Shown here: in pieces, positions 23,448 through 34,800 of the stretch | Layout of the letters: each line of letters starts with the position of its first letter | How positions within the stretch are numbered: position 1 is the stretch's first letter | NCBI RefSeq assembly: GCF_932274485.2 | Contig: NC_065880.2 | Coordinates: forward strand, 8,595,695 to 8,659,694 | Source of the DNA: Patella vulgata | Lineage: Eukaryota > Mollusca > Gastropoda > Patellidae | Length of the DNA: 64,000 nucleotides | Direction: 5' to 3' | The notes under the pieces: model-generated | Told to the model about the DNA's origin: nothing | Database searches by the model: none | Seen by the model: only the letters and a program-made list of their open reading frames with translations | Program-made: the position numbers and the translations under genes

Positions 23448-26400
23448 AGTTCATTAGAAATGTTAGACGAAACTCCACGAAGTAATCTATCGGCCATAAA
23501 GCTACACAGAGTTCTGAGAGCAACCGATATTATCAACCACCCAAGCGAGTCCGCTACGGACCGACGCCGAGAGACTGCGACAAGAGATAGCATAGAACGT
23601 GTTGGGGAATACAATTAATGTAGTATCTTGGAATATTTGTAGGATAAAGTAATTGACTGTGAGTTCGTTAATATTATATATGTCAGTATGATATTGTATG
23701 TCTATTCGAATGTTGGATAAAACCATAAAACCCGAAGATAATCAATATCTAGAGTTAGATAATTATACATATTATTGTATACCCAGGGTTAAAGCAAAAG
23801 GCGGTGGTATAGTCATATTTATTAAAACCTTAATTAGTAGGTATTGTTAATTTTAGAAACCAAAGAAGACAGCATCGTTGTACTAGAAGTATCTCGTAAT
23901 AAAGAATCACACGATAAATTATATTTGATAGCTAACTATTTCCCACCACTTAATAGTGTCTTCTATGATAAATGTGATGTAGATCTATTTACTTGTTCAG
24001 CAGATTGTATACTTAAATATAAATCAAATGGAACCATTGTTTGCTTCGGAAATTTTAATAGTAGAACGAGTACTAACAATGATTACACTGAGCTGGACTG
24101 TTTGTCTAAAACATGTTTAGATAATCTGTCGTCAGTCATAACATACACACCTGATATATGTACTATTAGTAAGCGAAATAACACCGCCCCAAATGTAAAT
24201 CAATTTGGTAGAAACTTACTTTCTTTGTGTAAAACAACCGGTCTGATAATTGTGAATGGTCGACATGCTGAAGATAAAAGTGGGGCAATTACATTTTATA
24301 ACACTAGAGGCACAAGTTTAATAGACTATGTCTTATGCGATGAGAAAACGTTTTCTAAAATATTGTCATTCCAGAGTGGTATGTTTAACCAATACTCTGA
24401 CCACGCACCTGTAAGCTTCACAATTTGTAGCCCGGTTGACACAAGAAATATTGTTTATAATAATGTTTATAACATTGATTGTATAAATTCTGATAACAAT
24501 TATGGTATAAATTCTGATAATACTGATTGTATAAATTCTGACAACCATACAAACTCTAATTTCAGATGGAATGAGGAAAATTCAGTCCATGTTGTTAATG
24601 CTGTTAGTTATTAATTTAATAAGTTGTTTGAACTATGTAAAATTGAAAACCGCGATCAACGTAGCATAAACAACTCGATTGAAAAGTTTTCAGGGGCGCT
24701 TGTTAGTATTATACATCCTTTCTGCAGTGAAATTAAAATCTGTAGGTCCCACAAAGTAATTAAAAATAAAAGGTCCTCTGCTAAGTTCGACTAACCGTGG
24801 TTTTACGAAGAATGTAAACAGCTATTTAAAGAATATAAAAATTCACTTCATGCATTTAATATGTATAAGTCATATGAAAATCATTCGACTCTTGTTACCA
24901 ACAAAACAAAATAAAAGAGAATTGGGCGCACGTTAAAAAAATAGATATAAATTACAACAAGGAAATATGTTGGATTTTTTTAAGAAAATATAACCCCAGA
25001 CAATTTTATAAATATTTTAAAAGGGCTGGTAGATCCGTACAATCAAATTTGTCTACTGAAGAGTTTTATTCACATTTTTCAAACCTATGTTCCACGAATG
25101 CTAAAGTCAACGAAACAGTAGAGGAAAATATGAATAAATATGAAAATCATCTCACTTACGTGAATACACAAGAGCTAGATTTAGAAATATCTTCTGCAAC
25201 TGATAACTTAAAGACTAATAAATCGAGTGGATTAGATGAAATATTAAATGAGTTTCCAATTAAATGTAAAATGACCCTGATGCCTTGTCTTAAGGATTTA
25301 TTTAATAATGTTTATGATTCGGGCTATTTTCCCACAAGTTGGTCGATAGGCTCTATTGTTAGGGTGACCCACCATAAATAAATATCTCCATATATCTCGA
25401 CAATTTCGCCACAATATTTATATATATGCCAGGCCTCAAATCAGTTTCACACAATTATAGTCACTAAATAAACGATCATGTTGTACTTAATAAGCTATGA
25501 CCATTAATCATCTATAAATAATAGACTGAAAACTGGTTCCATGTGTCGTCCATAACATCCAGACACTCTTGAGTAAAAAATAGGTTACGTGCCCTTGTTT
25601 TGAAATTAGTCTCGCTTAACCAGTCTATCGACCATTCAAGGGCTGATTGACAGGTCGGGATAATCAAGACTACTTTTTTACGAAACATAACAGAAAGCTA
25701 GAACAAGAAATTGAATTTAGAAATGAGCACGTTAGCTAGATTAACAATTGTTTTAAGAAGCTTGTAAAAGTAAAATGAAACTACTGCTAGTATCATGTTC
25801 CTTTCTAACCCGAGTGCTTCAGAGATATTATTTGTACTAAACCAAAAGATGCTGCTCTGAACGGTACAGTTAATGATAAAGCGATTTAAAAAATGAAACG
25901 AACGTAATTTCTAAATCTGCTGTAATAACCAAGAAGCTTAATTTTACTGCTATTCAAAATCGTCAACAATAATTTTTTTACGGCTGTAATAGTTGATAGA
26001 CTTGTAGAGAATTGCACGTGCCATGGCTATTTATAGTATCATACTGTCAGAAAGATGGCCTCGACACGGTGAATGTGCACGCTTCAGTGGTAGTCTCGAA
26101 CTATCAGCGGTTGACTGTATTTCTGTAGGTGCATGGGCCACCCTACTATTGTCCCAATCTTTAAAAAGGGAGATGTAAACGACGCTGACAACTATAGAGG
26201 AATAACGCTACTCGGTTATTTTAACAGATAATTGTCCATCAATTAATTTACAAATGATCAATTTATTTTTATTAATGTACGCAGATGACATGGTTTTATT
26301 TGCAGAAACTCCTGAAGGTTTACAAAAATTATTAGACTCACTCGAAAGTTATACCTATTCGTGGGACTTAACCGTGAACATTGAAAAAATAAAATTATGA

Positions 26401-27870
26401 TTTTCAGAAACGGTGGTAAAATAAGAGAAAACGAAATCTGGTTCTATAAAAATAATGTTTTAGAAACTGTCATTGAATTTAACTACTTAGGTGTACTTTT
26501 AAATTATAATGGTAAATTTAATAACACGCAAAAAAGCTTAGCGGACCAAGGGCGTAAAGCTCTTTTTAGCTTATCAAATACTTGTAATAAAAACCATTTT
26601 AACATAGAAACAAAATTATCAGTCTTTGAAACATACGTCAAAAGTATTTTAAATTACGGTGCCGAGATTTGGGGTACACATTTGGCTAGCGATGTTGAAA
26701 AATTACATTTATTTTTTTGCAAAAAAACTACTTGGAGTCCGAAAAACAACTTGCAGTAGTATGTATGATTTATAATGAACTCGGTAGATACCCTTTAATT
26801 TTAGATATAAAATGTAAGATTTTTAAATATTGGATTCGTCTACGTAACACCGATAATGTTATTCTCAACTCCTGTTATGAAGATATGATTTTAAATAATG
26901 ACAGTTGGATTAAATTTATTAAAACTGAATTAGATAGAATCGGTCTTGGATATATATTGCTATTAAAAGAAGTTAACAATGATACGTTCCAAATTATAAA
27001 AAATAGGTTATTTGATATCTTTGCCCAAGAAAATATGGAAAAAATAAAATCGTCCGCCAAAGGTATAATTTATCAACATTTAACCGTTAACTTTACGCTG
27101 CAGAGCTATTTAAAAAAAAGCGTTAAATCTATTTTCCTTAAAACTATAAGCAAATTCCGAATATCCGCGCATAATTTAAATATAGAAGTAGGCCGATACA
27201 ATAGAATAGAACGTAGTGAAAGAAAGTGCACACTTTGTAACTTGAACGACATAGAAGACGAATTTCATTTTATTTTAAGCTGTCCTTGCTATAATGAATT
27301 GCGTCACCAATTTATCAAACCATACTTTTTACGAAACCCTAATATATTTAAATTAATTCAGTTATTAAGTACAACTTCAACATCTGAAATACGGAACCTG
27401 GGCAAATTTCTCATTTCTGCAGATAAGAAAAGAATCACTCCATTAATTAATAATTAAACTTGCCACATTACCGGACCTAACTAAAATGTACACCCCCCCC
27501 CCCACACACACACACACACACCCTTTGATTTGACTGTTTATTTTGTTATTTTTTCTTCTTTGTTTTCCTTTTTTTATGGTAATAATCTAGCTTATTTTCC
27601 GCCTTTTAAAGTAATTTTAGAAGTTCGGATGATTTTATGAAGCTTATAATAATTACTGCATTTTTCCGTCATGTTTAAATTTAGGCTAGCAATTTAATAC
27701 AATTTATTTACACCCCATCCCCATACTTTTTGTCTATTTGTATTTAATGGACATGTGTATAGTGTGTTTGTGTATATGTAATTATAATGTTTGTATTTAC
27801 TTGCCGTGTATATATTGTGTTGGTGTATATATGTTATCTGATGAGTCAGTAGACTTAAAGAATTGAATTG
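23448..27870 (+). mobile_element. LINE ORF2 relic: endonuclease, reverse transcriptase, 3' zinc motif
   Basis: The endonuclease part (23844-24614) has NGTIVCFGNFNSRT (the usual GDFN Asp replaced by Asn), TSLIDYVL and YSDHAPVSF. RT fingers follow at 25049-25370 (KTNKSSGLDEI, FPTSWSIGSIV), then a foreign insertion (25360-26145), then PIFKKG-like text resumes. The palm between GITLL and YADDMVLF is deleted. The C-terminal part (26397-27457, two frames) ends with the Cys/His motif CTLCNLNDIEDEFHFILSC. The 3' UTR contains (C)n(CA)n near 27490-27522 and closes with (AATTG)n at about 27860. An inactive non-LTR retrotransposon; clade not settled. Confidence 0.8.
25360..26145. mobile_element. Non-autonomous TIR element (786 bp) inside the LINE RT gene
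   Basis: Termini TAGGGTGACCCA and TGGGCCACCCTA are inverted repeats with one mismatch. The LINE sequence CTATTGT is duplicated on both sides (25353-25359 and 26146-26152), and removing one copy restores the GSIVPIF reading of the host LINE. A hAT-like class is possible from the TAGGG ends, but a 7-bp duplication is short for hAT. No transposase inside. Confidence 0.85.
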
Positions 27871-28100
27871 AATGGTCCACTGGCGGCCATCTTAGATTTA
27901 TGTTAATTATGCAAATTTGACCACGACCGATAATGGCCGCTTTTGTTATGGAAGTACTAGAGACCTGAACAGTTCCCAAAGAAATGATTTCTGTTGCAAT
28001 TTGTTCCAAGTGCAAAGTTACAACTCATTTACAGGCGCCATATTGTGTCCCAACTATAACGCCATAACAACTATGACACCATGGCGTCTTATAGCCTTAT

Positions 28101-28504
28101 TTAAAGATACATTATGGGAGATTCGATAACGAGTTGGCAGTTCTCACTATAATAATTAAAAACTAGATAACCTGATGGCAATTTGCTGAAAATTTCATTC
28201 AAATTGATCCACTATGAACCAAGAACTAAGCGAATGAAATTTCTGCATAGCCTCGGTCATCATTACAAAAATCAGTACGATAAACAGCATAGTCTCGATT
28301 ATCCACTTAATCGTTTAATCGAGAAGGAAAGTTATGCAGTAAATCGGCTCACAATCCACTAAGAACGCAGGCTAGCGATGCCATCTAGAGTTGATTATGG
28401 TCTGGATAGGTTAATTAATGTCTAATTAATAATTAAGATAACATTTCAGGCCTAAAGAAAGACCTGCAATAAGCACATTTAGCTCTTGCATAATGTATGT
28501 TTAA
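28101..28504 (+). mobile_element. TTAA-type MITE, subfamily 1, full length
   Basis: 404 bp bounded by TTAA at both ends. Termini TTAAAGATACATTATGGGAG and CATAATGTATGTTTAA are imperfect inverted repeats. The TTAA duplication fits piggyBac- or Kolobok-type mobilisation. The body has GAGTTGGCAGTTCTC, GCCTCGGTCATCATTAC and GAAAGACCTGCAAT. The best match is the copy at 53871-54275. Confidence 0.85.
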
Positions 28505-28524
28505 CAAAACGTTTTATTTATTTG

Positions 28525-28860
28525 TTTTTTCTTGGTATAACGTTTTACGGGCTACAATTTATCCTAAACAAATTACAAAAGAACCCAATGTAGTTTGTTT
28601 CAATGATAAATATGTTAGACAAAATCATACTCAAAATCGGCCAAGGCAAAAGGAAATGATTAACAGAATTCAATTTGGCGTTCTTCGGGACTTATCGGAG
28701 AGCGATATTTCTTTTTAAATTCCTTAAACATGGAGTGGTTATGCAAACGAAATGTGTCGTAAAATCGATTTTGACAAACATCAATTAAAAAAGTGTATTT
28801 TTTATTTGGTGGCGGGCATTTCTTTCAAAATGACTGCCAAATTTGGTAGTATAATGCCAT
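28525..28860. repeat. Dispersed repeat, inverted partner at 8756-9070
   Basis: Carries AACGTTTTACGGGCTACA, CAAAATCATACTCAAAATCG and CGGAGAGCGATATTTCTTT. A shorter relative of its first part lies at 29660-29740 (ACGTTTTAC, AATTACAAAAGA, CGGAGAGCGATATCTC). Confidence 0.6.
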
Positions 28861-29000
28861 TAAAAAAATTAATTTGGTAATAAAAGGGCAGCGATAATCT
28901 CAAAAATTTAATTTCGAGAATTCTTGATGGTAGTAATTTAAAACGGCTGGCAAACTGGAATCCAAAATGGTGAAATTTTAATTAATCGTCATTTTTTTTC

Positions 29001-29097
29001 TGTTGGCTATGGCTTGTAATCTGTCGTATATATGGGGTTGGTGGTTATTGGCTATGGCTTGTAATCTGTCGTATATATGGGTTTGGTGGTTATTGAG
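29001..29097. repeat. Tandem duplication, two units of about 47 bp
   Basis: Two nearly identical units around GGCTATGGCTTGTAATCTGT followed by CGTATATATGGG. Confidence 0.9.
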
Positions 29098-29277
29098 TTC
29101 TATTTAATAAAAAATTATGAATGGTCCAGATGATGTAAATATAAAACGACAAAATGGCAGTGCCTGTCCTTGTCGATATTGGTTGTAAAATGTTTTTTAC
29201 GGTTACTGAATTCAATAATGGGTTCAAAACATCAAATTTTGCGTAAGCTAGAAACACCAGGAAAAGCAGAGAGAGGG

Positions 29278-29440
29278 AGAGAGAGAGAGAGATGGGGTTT
29301 AACGTCCACTCGACAAAAACTAGATCATTTCGGGACTAACATATGGTTTAATTTTATTTCAATAATTCGTTTGCGCGTAGGGGTCTTTAGCAGTGTGGGG
29401 AAACCGGAGGACCCGGAGAAAACCCACATGATATATGTTT
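29278..29440 (-). mobile_element. SINE family A, 5'-truncated
   Basis: Antisense copy: (GA)n, then GGGGTTTAACGTCCACTCGA, TTCGTTTGCGCGTAGGGGTC and AAACCGGAGGACCCGGAGAA in + strand text. The tRNA-like head is missing. Confidence 0.85.
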
Positions 29441-29689
29441 GATACTGATTGAGCATTAGAACAACGTGATTCTTTTCATTGGAAATGGGGCGCACATACC
29501 GAAAGGAGTCGGACAAACTCTAAACCAACTGTGTCCCCTTCACTGAGCCCCTTCAATGTATCTACCTGTGGAATAACAAGTACATAATTTGGATCTGTTA
29601 AATTTGTGCGGTTTATATATTAGACAAATTAACATTATTATTTATACATAGGGTGGGAGTGATAACGTTTTACCCCCCCCCCCCCAACC

Positions 29690-29950
29690 CCCCAAAAAAT
29701 TACAAAAGACACCAGGAAGTTTCGGAGAGCGATATCTCGTATCACATGCCACTGATAAAACATATGCCCGAAACACATGTCATGCTAGACACCTTTTATT
29801 TAAATGACGCTGATTTTACATTGATTTTAAGTTAACAAATTCAATTTTCGAGAAATTGATGATACAATTAATGATCGATGACCGAAAAGTGACACACAGT
29901 CCGGAATGGCTCCAAACTAAAAAAAATCATGGAATTTCAGGCACTTATTT
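29690..29950 (+). repeat. Dispersed repeat, second copy of 21520-21790
   Basis: Contains ATTAATGATCGATGACCGAA, GTCCGGAATGGCTCC and ATCATGGAATTTCAGGCAC, as in the first copy. Confidence 0.65.
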
Positions 29951-30279
29951 TGCTGGCTAGAAGGCAAAACGGTTTTATCTCCCAAATTACTACATGTATT
30001 TAAATTTTGATTTTCATTTTACCCGTCTGCACAAAAAATCTAATTTTTAAAAGCGTATGCAAGTTAAATATATATATTTAATGGCGCTTTTATCTGGTGT
30101 ATCCTTTGTTTCATTTTCTTATGAATGAAACTATATACTAAGCAGTAAAAGAAACGTCAGGTTGGTATGTTACTCTGGATAGACACATTGCATAAAACTT
30201 GCCAAATATTTTTATTGTATATTCGTGACCCCATCCCCAAATTTACCTGAGCAATAAGGCCCTTGGAATACTCGGCGCT

Positions 30280-30530
30280 GGCCAAACTACCCAATCCGTT
30301 GCCAATCACTACCAGGTCAATGTTCGGACGATCTACAGGCTTCAGGGACGCTTTCGGGCCACCAACACCACGGATGATCGCCCCTGAACTGGTCGACCAA
30401 GGGTTACCACAAGGCTACCATGTTGTGCGACAGCACGCGCAGAATCCCATCACACAGGCATCTGAGACAGCACGCCAGGCAGTGAGAACACATGGAAGAC
30501 CCATCAGTACCGATACAGTGCCAGAGGCGT
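30280..30530 (+). mobile_element. Tc1-like transposase N-terminal remnant
   Basis: In shifting frames: NHYQVNVRTIYRLQGRFRAT, NTTDDRP, TGRPRVTT and THGRPISTDTV. This is the helix-turn-helix and GRPR linker region of Tc1 transposases. Several frame changes and a stop break it. A separate C-terminal remnant of the same kind lies at 32990-33262. Confidence 0.65.
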
Positions 30531-30954
30531 AGCCGTGAAATATATATTAGGGGGGGGGGGGCGCAAATGAAATTATATGTAATGTTGACAATTTGTTGAC
30601 TATCTTTGTAGCGCGATAGGGAGAGTGGTTTGGGGGTGTGGCCACCCCCCATAAAAAAAATGTTTAAAGTTTCAGTCTTCTGTAAACACTGTTTTAGCTT
30701 ACGAGGTTAAACTAAAACATCACACCAATACAATGTTTATCATGTTTAAGTCAGGGGGTGCCGCATTCATATTTTTTTTCAGGACTTTTACATATTGAAT
30801 GTTACGCTTGAGTTATGGACAACACGACAAAGAGAGTTTAGTAGGGGAATTTGTATGAGGAAGATGAAAATGAAATAAACACTTGATCACATAACTTTAG
30901 TTTATGAGGATGCATATTTGACAATGACCTCGTTTACTACAATACTATTATATA

Positions 30955-31150
30955 TGTATGTTACAGTCAATGTCTACAATCAGGTAATGTGTACAATACC
31001 TGAAATAACCAGTCAATGTGTACATTGCCTATTGAGGCCAGTCAATGTGTACATTGCCTAATGAGGCCAGTCATTGTGTACATTGCCTAAAATTTCCAGG
31101 CATTGTGTACATTGCCTGATTAATAAGCCCAATTATTGTACACATTGACT
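30955..31150. repeat. Imperfect tandem array of a near-palindromic motif
   Basis: About six copies of (A/T)CA(A/T)TGTGTACATTGCCT and variants, spaced roughly 33-37 bp apart. The core CAATGTGTACATTG is nearly its own reverse complement, and the last copy (TTGTACACATTGACTG) is inverted. It lies just upstream of the Penelope-like ORF at 31370. Confidence 0.8.
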
Positions 31151-31369
31151 GATTGTTGAAGAGCGATTATTGAGAAGACTAGATTACCACAGGTTTCGTT
31201 CTGTGATCACATAGGCTTCATTTCATATAAAAGATACTTTAATAGGTTCTTTGTCGGTTAATATGATTAACTATATTCACCACGCATCTAATAATTGATA
31301 ACAATTATAAATGGCTTCATATTGTACAAAATATTGAACTGAAATACCGTCAAAATTAGCTATTGTACA

Positions 31370-32160
31370 ATGAATAATATACAACAGAGCATCAACAATC
31401 ACAATAAATCAATCCTGGCTAAAAGTGATTCAAACTCAAATAACGAAAAATTTAATTGTAGAAATCGTGGCAGTTGCCCCTTACCAAAAACGTGTTTGAC
31501 AGAGTCAGTAATATACCAAGCGATAGTCTCCGCTAACAACAAACCAGAAAAAAACCTATGTAGGCCTCACGGGGGGGCCCTTTTTAAAACTAGATTTAAT
31601 AACCACACTTATTCTTTTAGAAACACTAAGCTGAAAAACTGCACGGAATTAAGTAAATACATATGGAAACTTAAAGACGATAATATAAATTACAGCATCA
31701 CATGGAAAATTTTAAAGAATTTCAAACCATACAGCCCCCCACAAATAGATGCAACTTATGCTTATGGGAGAAATACTTTATTATTTAAATAGAAGAAATG
31801 AGCTTGTTTCTACATGCAGGCATCTTCATAAATATTTACTGCAGATCTTTAAACTATAGCACATCATTTTGTTGTATTTTGCTTTATATTCTAAGTAACC
31901 AAAGTATGTTTTTATAATTGCCTTGTTCCGCCAGTTAACTTTAATGTAAATTGTGTCAATAGGTCATACCCTATAAACTACATATACTAAATTTACTAGT
32001 CGACAATATTTAAAGCTTGGTTCATCTAAGACACAGATGTTTTAGTAGTTATAATTCAGTAATATCTTTCCTAAATAATTTGTTATGTTTTGTTGTATAC
32101 TGTTGACGTCACGCCCGTCAACCGTTGTTACCATGCCTCGTGTAATCAAACTTCATTTGT
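31370..32160 (+). mobile_element. Penelope-like element, GIY-YIG-bearing 3' portion
   Basis: The open frame 31370-31792 reads FNCRNRGSCPLPKTCLTESV, IYQAIVSANN, then FKTRFNNHTYSFRN and CTELSKYIWKLKDDNIN, a GIY-YIG-type endonuclease with the Cys-rich lead-in seen in Penelope-like proteins. Typical C-terminal text (CNLCLWEKYFII) continues in another frame. The RT part is missing. A hammerhead ribozyme motif lies downstream in the same orientation, as known for the terminal regions of Penelope-like elements. Different subfamily from the element at 12137-13146. Confidence 0.7.
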
Positions 32161-32164
32161 ATTT

Positions 32165-32210
32165 TTCTTCTGATGAGTGTGGAGTACCACATGAAACTTT
32201 AAGTAAAGAA
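32165..32210 (+). ncRNA. Type I hammerhead ribozyme motif (Penelope-like element associated)
   Basis: Core CTGATGA (32170-32176), stem II GTGTGG/CCACAT (32177-32182 with 32187-32192, loop AGTA, one G-U pair), GAAA (32193-32196), a 3-bp stem III (A32196-T32204, C32197-G32203, T32198-A32202, triloop) and the cleavage triplet GTA, so cutting is predicted after 32205. Stem I is TTCTT (32165-32169) with AAGAA (32206-32210). All invariant core bases are present. Very short stem III helices are a known trait of hammerheads in Penelope-like elements. Activity is inferred. Confidence 0.8.
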
Positions 32211-32232
32211 CTTACAGATTTCATAATTTTAA

Positions 32233-32252
32233 TTATATATATATATATATAT
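32233..32252. repeat. (AT)n microsatellite
   Basis: About ten AT dinucleotides downstream of the hammerhead motif. Confidence 0.85.
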
Positions 32253-32350
32253 ACAACATTGACATTTACAAGAATGTTGTATAGATATTTAAAGTATTTT
32301 GTACATTTTCTGTATTATAAATGGATTTCAAAAAGTAAACATAAGTGTTT

Positions 32351-32752
32351 GTTTATTAACATGCAACGTTTCGACGATGATACTCTCTTCTTTATCAAGC
32401 ATCATTTGGGGGGGGGGGGTGGATGGCTGAATGGTTAGCGTGCGCGCGCTGTATCACAAAGTCTGTCATTGAGTCGACTGGCGTGGTTTCGAATCCCCAG
32501 TTGTACGTGGCAAGGAGTAGGGTCGCCTGTCAAACCTCGTGGGTTTTCTCCGGGTCCTCCGGTTTCCTCCCACTGCTAAAGACCCCTACGCGCAAGCGAA
32601 TTATTGAAATAAACCATATGTTAGTCCCGAAATGACCTAGTTTGTGTCGAGTGGACGTTAAACCCCATTTCTCTCTCTCTCTCTCTCTATCAAGCATCAT
32701 TTGCTTGATAAAGACGAGAATATCATCGTCGAAACGTTGCATGTTAATAAAC
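32351..32752. repeat. 49-bp inverted repeat split by a SINE in its loop
   Basis: Arms 32351-32399 and 32704-32752 are complementary at 47 of 49 positions (for example GTTTATTAACATGCAACGTT at the left). Without the SINE and one target-site copy the loop would be nine bases, CATCATTTG. It probably belongs to the 3' end of the Penelope-like element just upstream. Confidence 0.9.
32409..32687 (+). mobile_element. SINE family A, full length
   Basis: Starts with a G run and GGATGGCTGAATGGTTAGCG (A box), then GTGGTTTCGAATCCCC (B box), the family body, and GTGGACGTTAAACCCCATTT with (CT)n. A 16-bp target-site duplication, TATCAAGCATCATTTG, flanks it (32393-32408 and 32688-32703). Confidence 0.92.
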
Positions 32753-32989
32753 CAGTGATTGTTATTCCATAAATAGTGTTAGTGTGTTACTGTTCAATGC
32801 CACTTAAAGAAGATAAGTGTTTGTGTTTTAATTTGTACATTGTTTTATACAGATAGAATCTTAACTAATCCTAATTATTGTTGTAAATAAATAGGAGTTA
32901 GGGTCTACTATGTAAATGTGTGGGGGGGGGGGTCTAAGTATATTCAGAATGGGGGGTTGCCCGGACCCCCCTCCCCCCTTGTGTAACGC

Positions 32990-33262
32990 CCATGTACAGT
33001 GCGGCGACGTCTCGCCAGAGAGAACATCCATTGCCGTAGATCTTACCGTGGACCTATCCTCACTCCTCGCCATCGACTGGCGACACAGGCAATGGAGAAA
33101 TGTTCTGTTCACAGATGAGAGTCGGTATTGCGTATCAACTGCAGATGGCAGTGTGGGTGTGGGTCCAGGTGCCAATGACGTTCATCAATCGCCTGGTCCA
33201 CGCCATGTACAGACGCTGCGCTGCTGTTATTGACACTCGCGGTGGACACGCCAGATACTGAT
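32990..33262 (+). mobile_element. Tc1-like transposase remnant (first DDE Asp and C terminus)
   Basis: Encodes WRHRQWRNVLFTDESRYCVS, the region around the second catalytic Asp of Tc1 transposases, and after an internal deletion and frame change FINRLVHAMYRRCAAVIDTR and GGHARY with a stop near 33260, the usual Tc1 C terminus. Confidence 0.8.
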
Positions 33263-34420
33263 GTATAGACTGTGTAGATGCCGAGCTGGTGAAGACTAGT
33301 TCCACGATGTTCACTTCACTAAAATATTCACATGACACCGCTATTAGTCCCTTTTTCAGCTCACCGTTCCATATGCGCTTGAAAACCCGTGATATGTCTA
33401 AGAAACACGATACTGTAAACAATAACAACTATTAATTCACCGTCACATAATATTACACAAAAGTTCACAGCTTGCAGGTCACATTTTATATATACATAGA
33501 TAATGAAATGTCCAACATAGCGAAACGGAATGCGTCTACGTCTGCATCTGCGTCTGCGGTAGAAAACATTACGCTGTCACCAGCTCACATCACACACTGC
33601 CAGCTTCACTTGCACATGTTCTCAACATCCGCTCGGTTGCTAAGCAATTGACTCGATTTACTAGACACTAGCTACTATTCTACATGATGCTAATTAGATT
33701 CGATTAAACGCTCATTTAACCTAATATTCTGCATGTAGGCACTGACACATTATATTGCCATATATAGATTTTGAACATTACAGAATGTGAACCGCCTCTA
33801 AACCTTCTCGTAATGTCTTGGAATTGTGATGAATTAATCACTAATGTGTCAGAACTACAGTGTAAGAACTACATGGTAAGGGGATTTGGAAAAGATAAAA
33901 TTCCACTTCCTTGCTGTGTAATTTCATTAGCCGGATGGCTCTAGATCCCCATGACCTTCCGGGGCCTAGGCGGCCCCTGGGCCCTCGCCTAAAGTCCTAG
34001 GATGGTAGCCCCCCCCCCCGATCAGAAATTGTTTTCGCCGGCCCTGGAGCTAAAAAGTAATAAAAAATGTGACAGGCTTATGCCTCACTCCATATAAATA
34101 GCAATTCGTAATTTGTATAGTATTGTTGGCGGCGCCCCCAAACAAACCGTCCGAAACACCACGTGGATATGGCGATCAGAACTAGAATCTCTAATAATGT
34201 CATTTGGGGGCGGCGCCTCCCCTCCCCCCAAAGACCGATAAAAAGGCTCCATCAGATGTGGATAGGGCGACCAAAACGAACCCTCTAATGTTATGTGGTT
34301 ACGCAGGCGCGGATCTAGAAAGGAGTGATAGGAGGGGCACTTCGCCTATTGGTGGCGATTGGACCAGGGCAAACGAATCACGTACGACCGACTGATCATA
34401 ATCAAGTGTATTATTTTATA
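33263..34420. other. No gene recognised
   Basis: Contains C- or G-runs (about 34011 and 34206-34228) and unassigned DNA. No coding region or element ends were found. Confidence 0.4.
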
Positions 34421-34421
34421 A

Positions 34422-34800
34422 TTGAAAGGTTGTCATTTTTGGTGGGGGGGGGCGCCTTATTTTTTGGGGGTTGTAATGTAACCCCTGCACCCTGGTAGGT
34501 ATGGTCCTGAGTGGGAGGAAACCGGGGGACCCGGAGAAAACTCACGGGGTTGGACAGGCGACCCTATTCCTTGCCACGAACAACCGGGTATTCGAAAGGT
34601 TGTCATTTTTTTTTTTGGGGGGGGGGGGGCGCCTTATTTTTGGGGGGTTGCAATGTACCCCCTGCACCCCTTTAGGTATGATCATGAGTGGGAGGAAACC
34701 GGGGGACCCGGAGAAAACTCACGGGGTTGGACAGGCGATCCTATTCCTTGCCACAACAACCGGGGAATCGAAACCCCGCCAGTTGACTCAATGACAGTCC
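34422..34800 (-). repeat. Tandem duplication of a segment carrying a SINE A fragment
   Basis: Two units of about 175 bp (34422-34595 and 34596-34770) each hold GAAAGGTTGTCATTTTT, a G run, GGCGCCTTATTTTT, CCCCTGCACCC and an antisense SINE A piece with GAGGAAACCGGGGGACCCGG. The second continues into the SINE B box (GGAATCGAAACCCCGCC) to about 34800. Confidence 0.8.

Noticed and set aside
27838-27870. CTGATGAG with a short GTC/GAC stem, hammerhead-like
   Set aside because: The GAAA box is absent (TTAAAG instead) and no stem I or cleavage triplet fits. It is the normal 3' end of the LINE.
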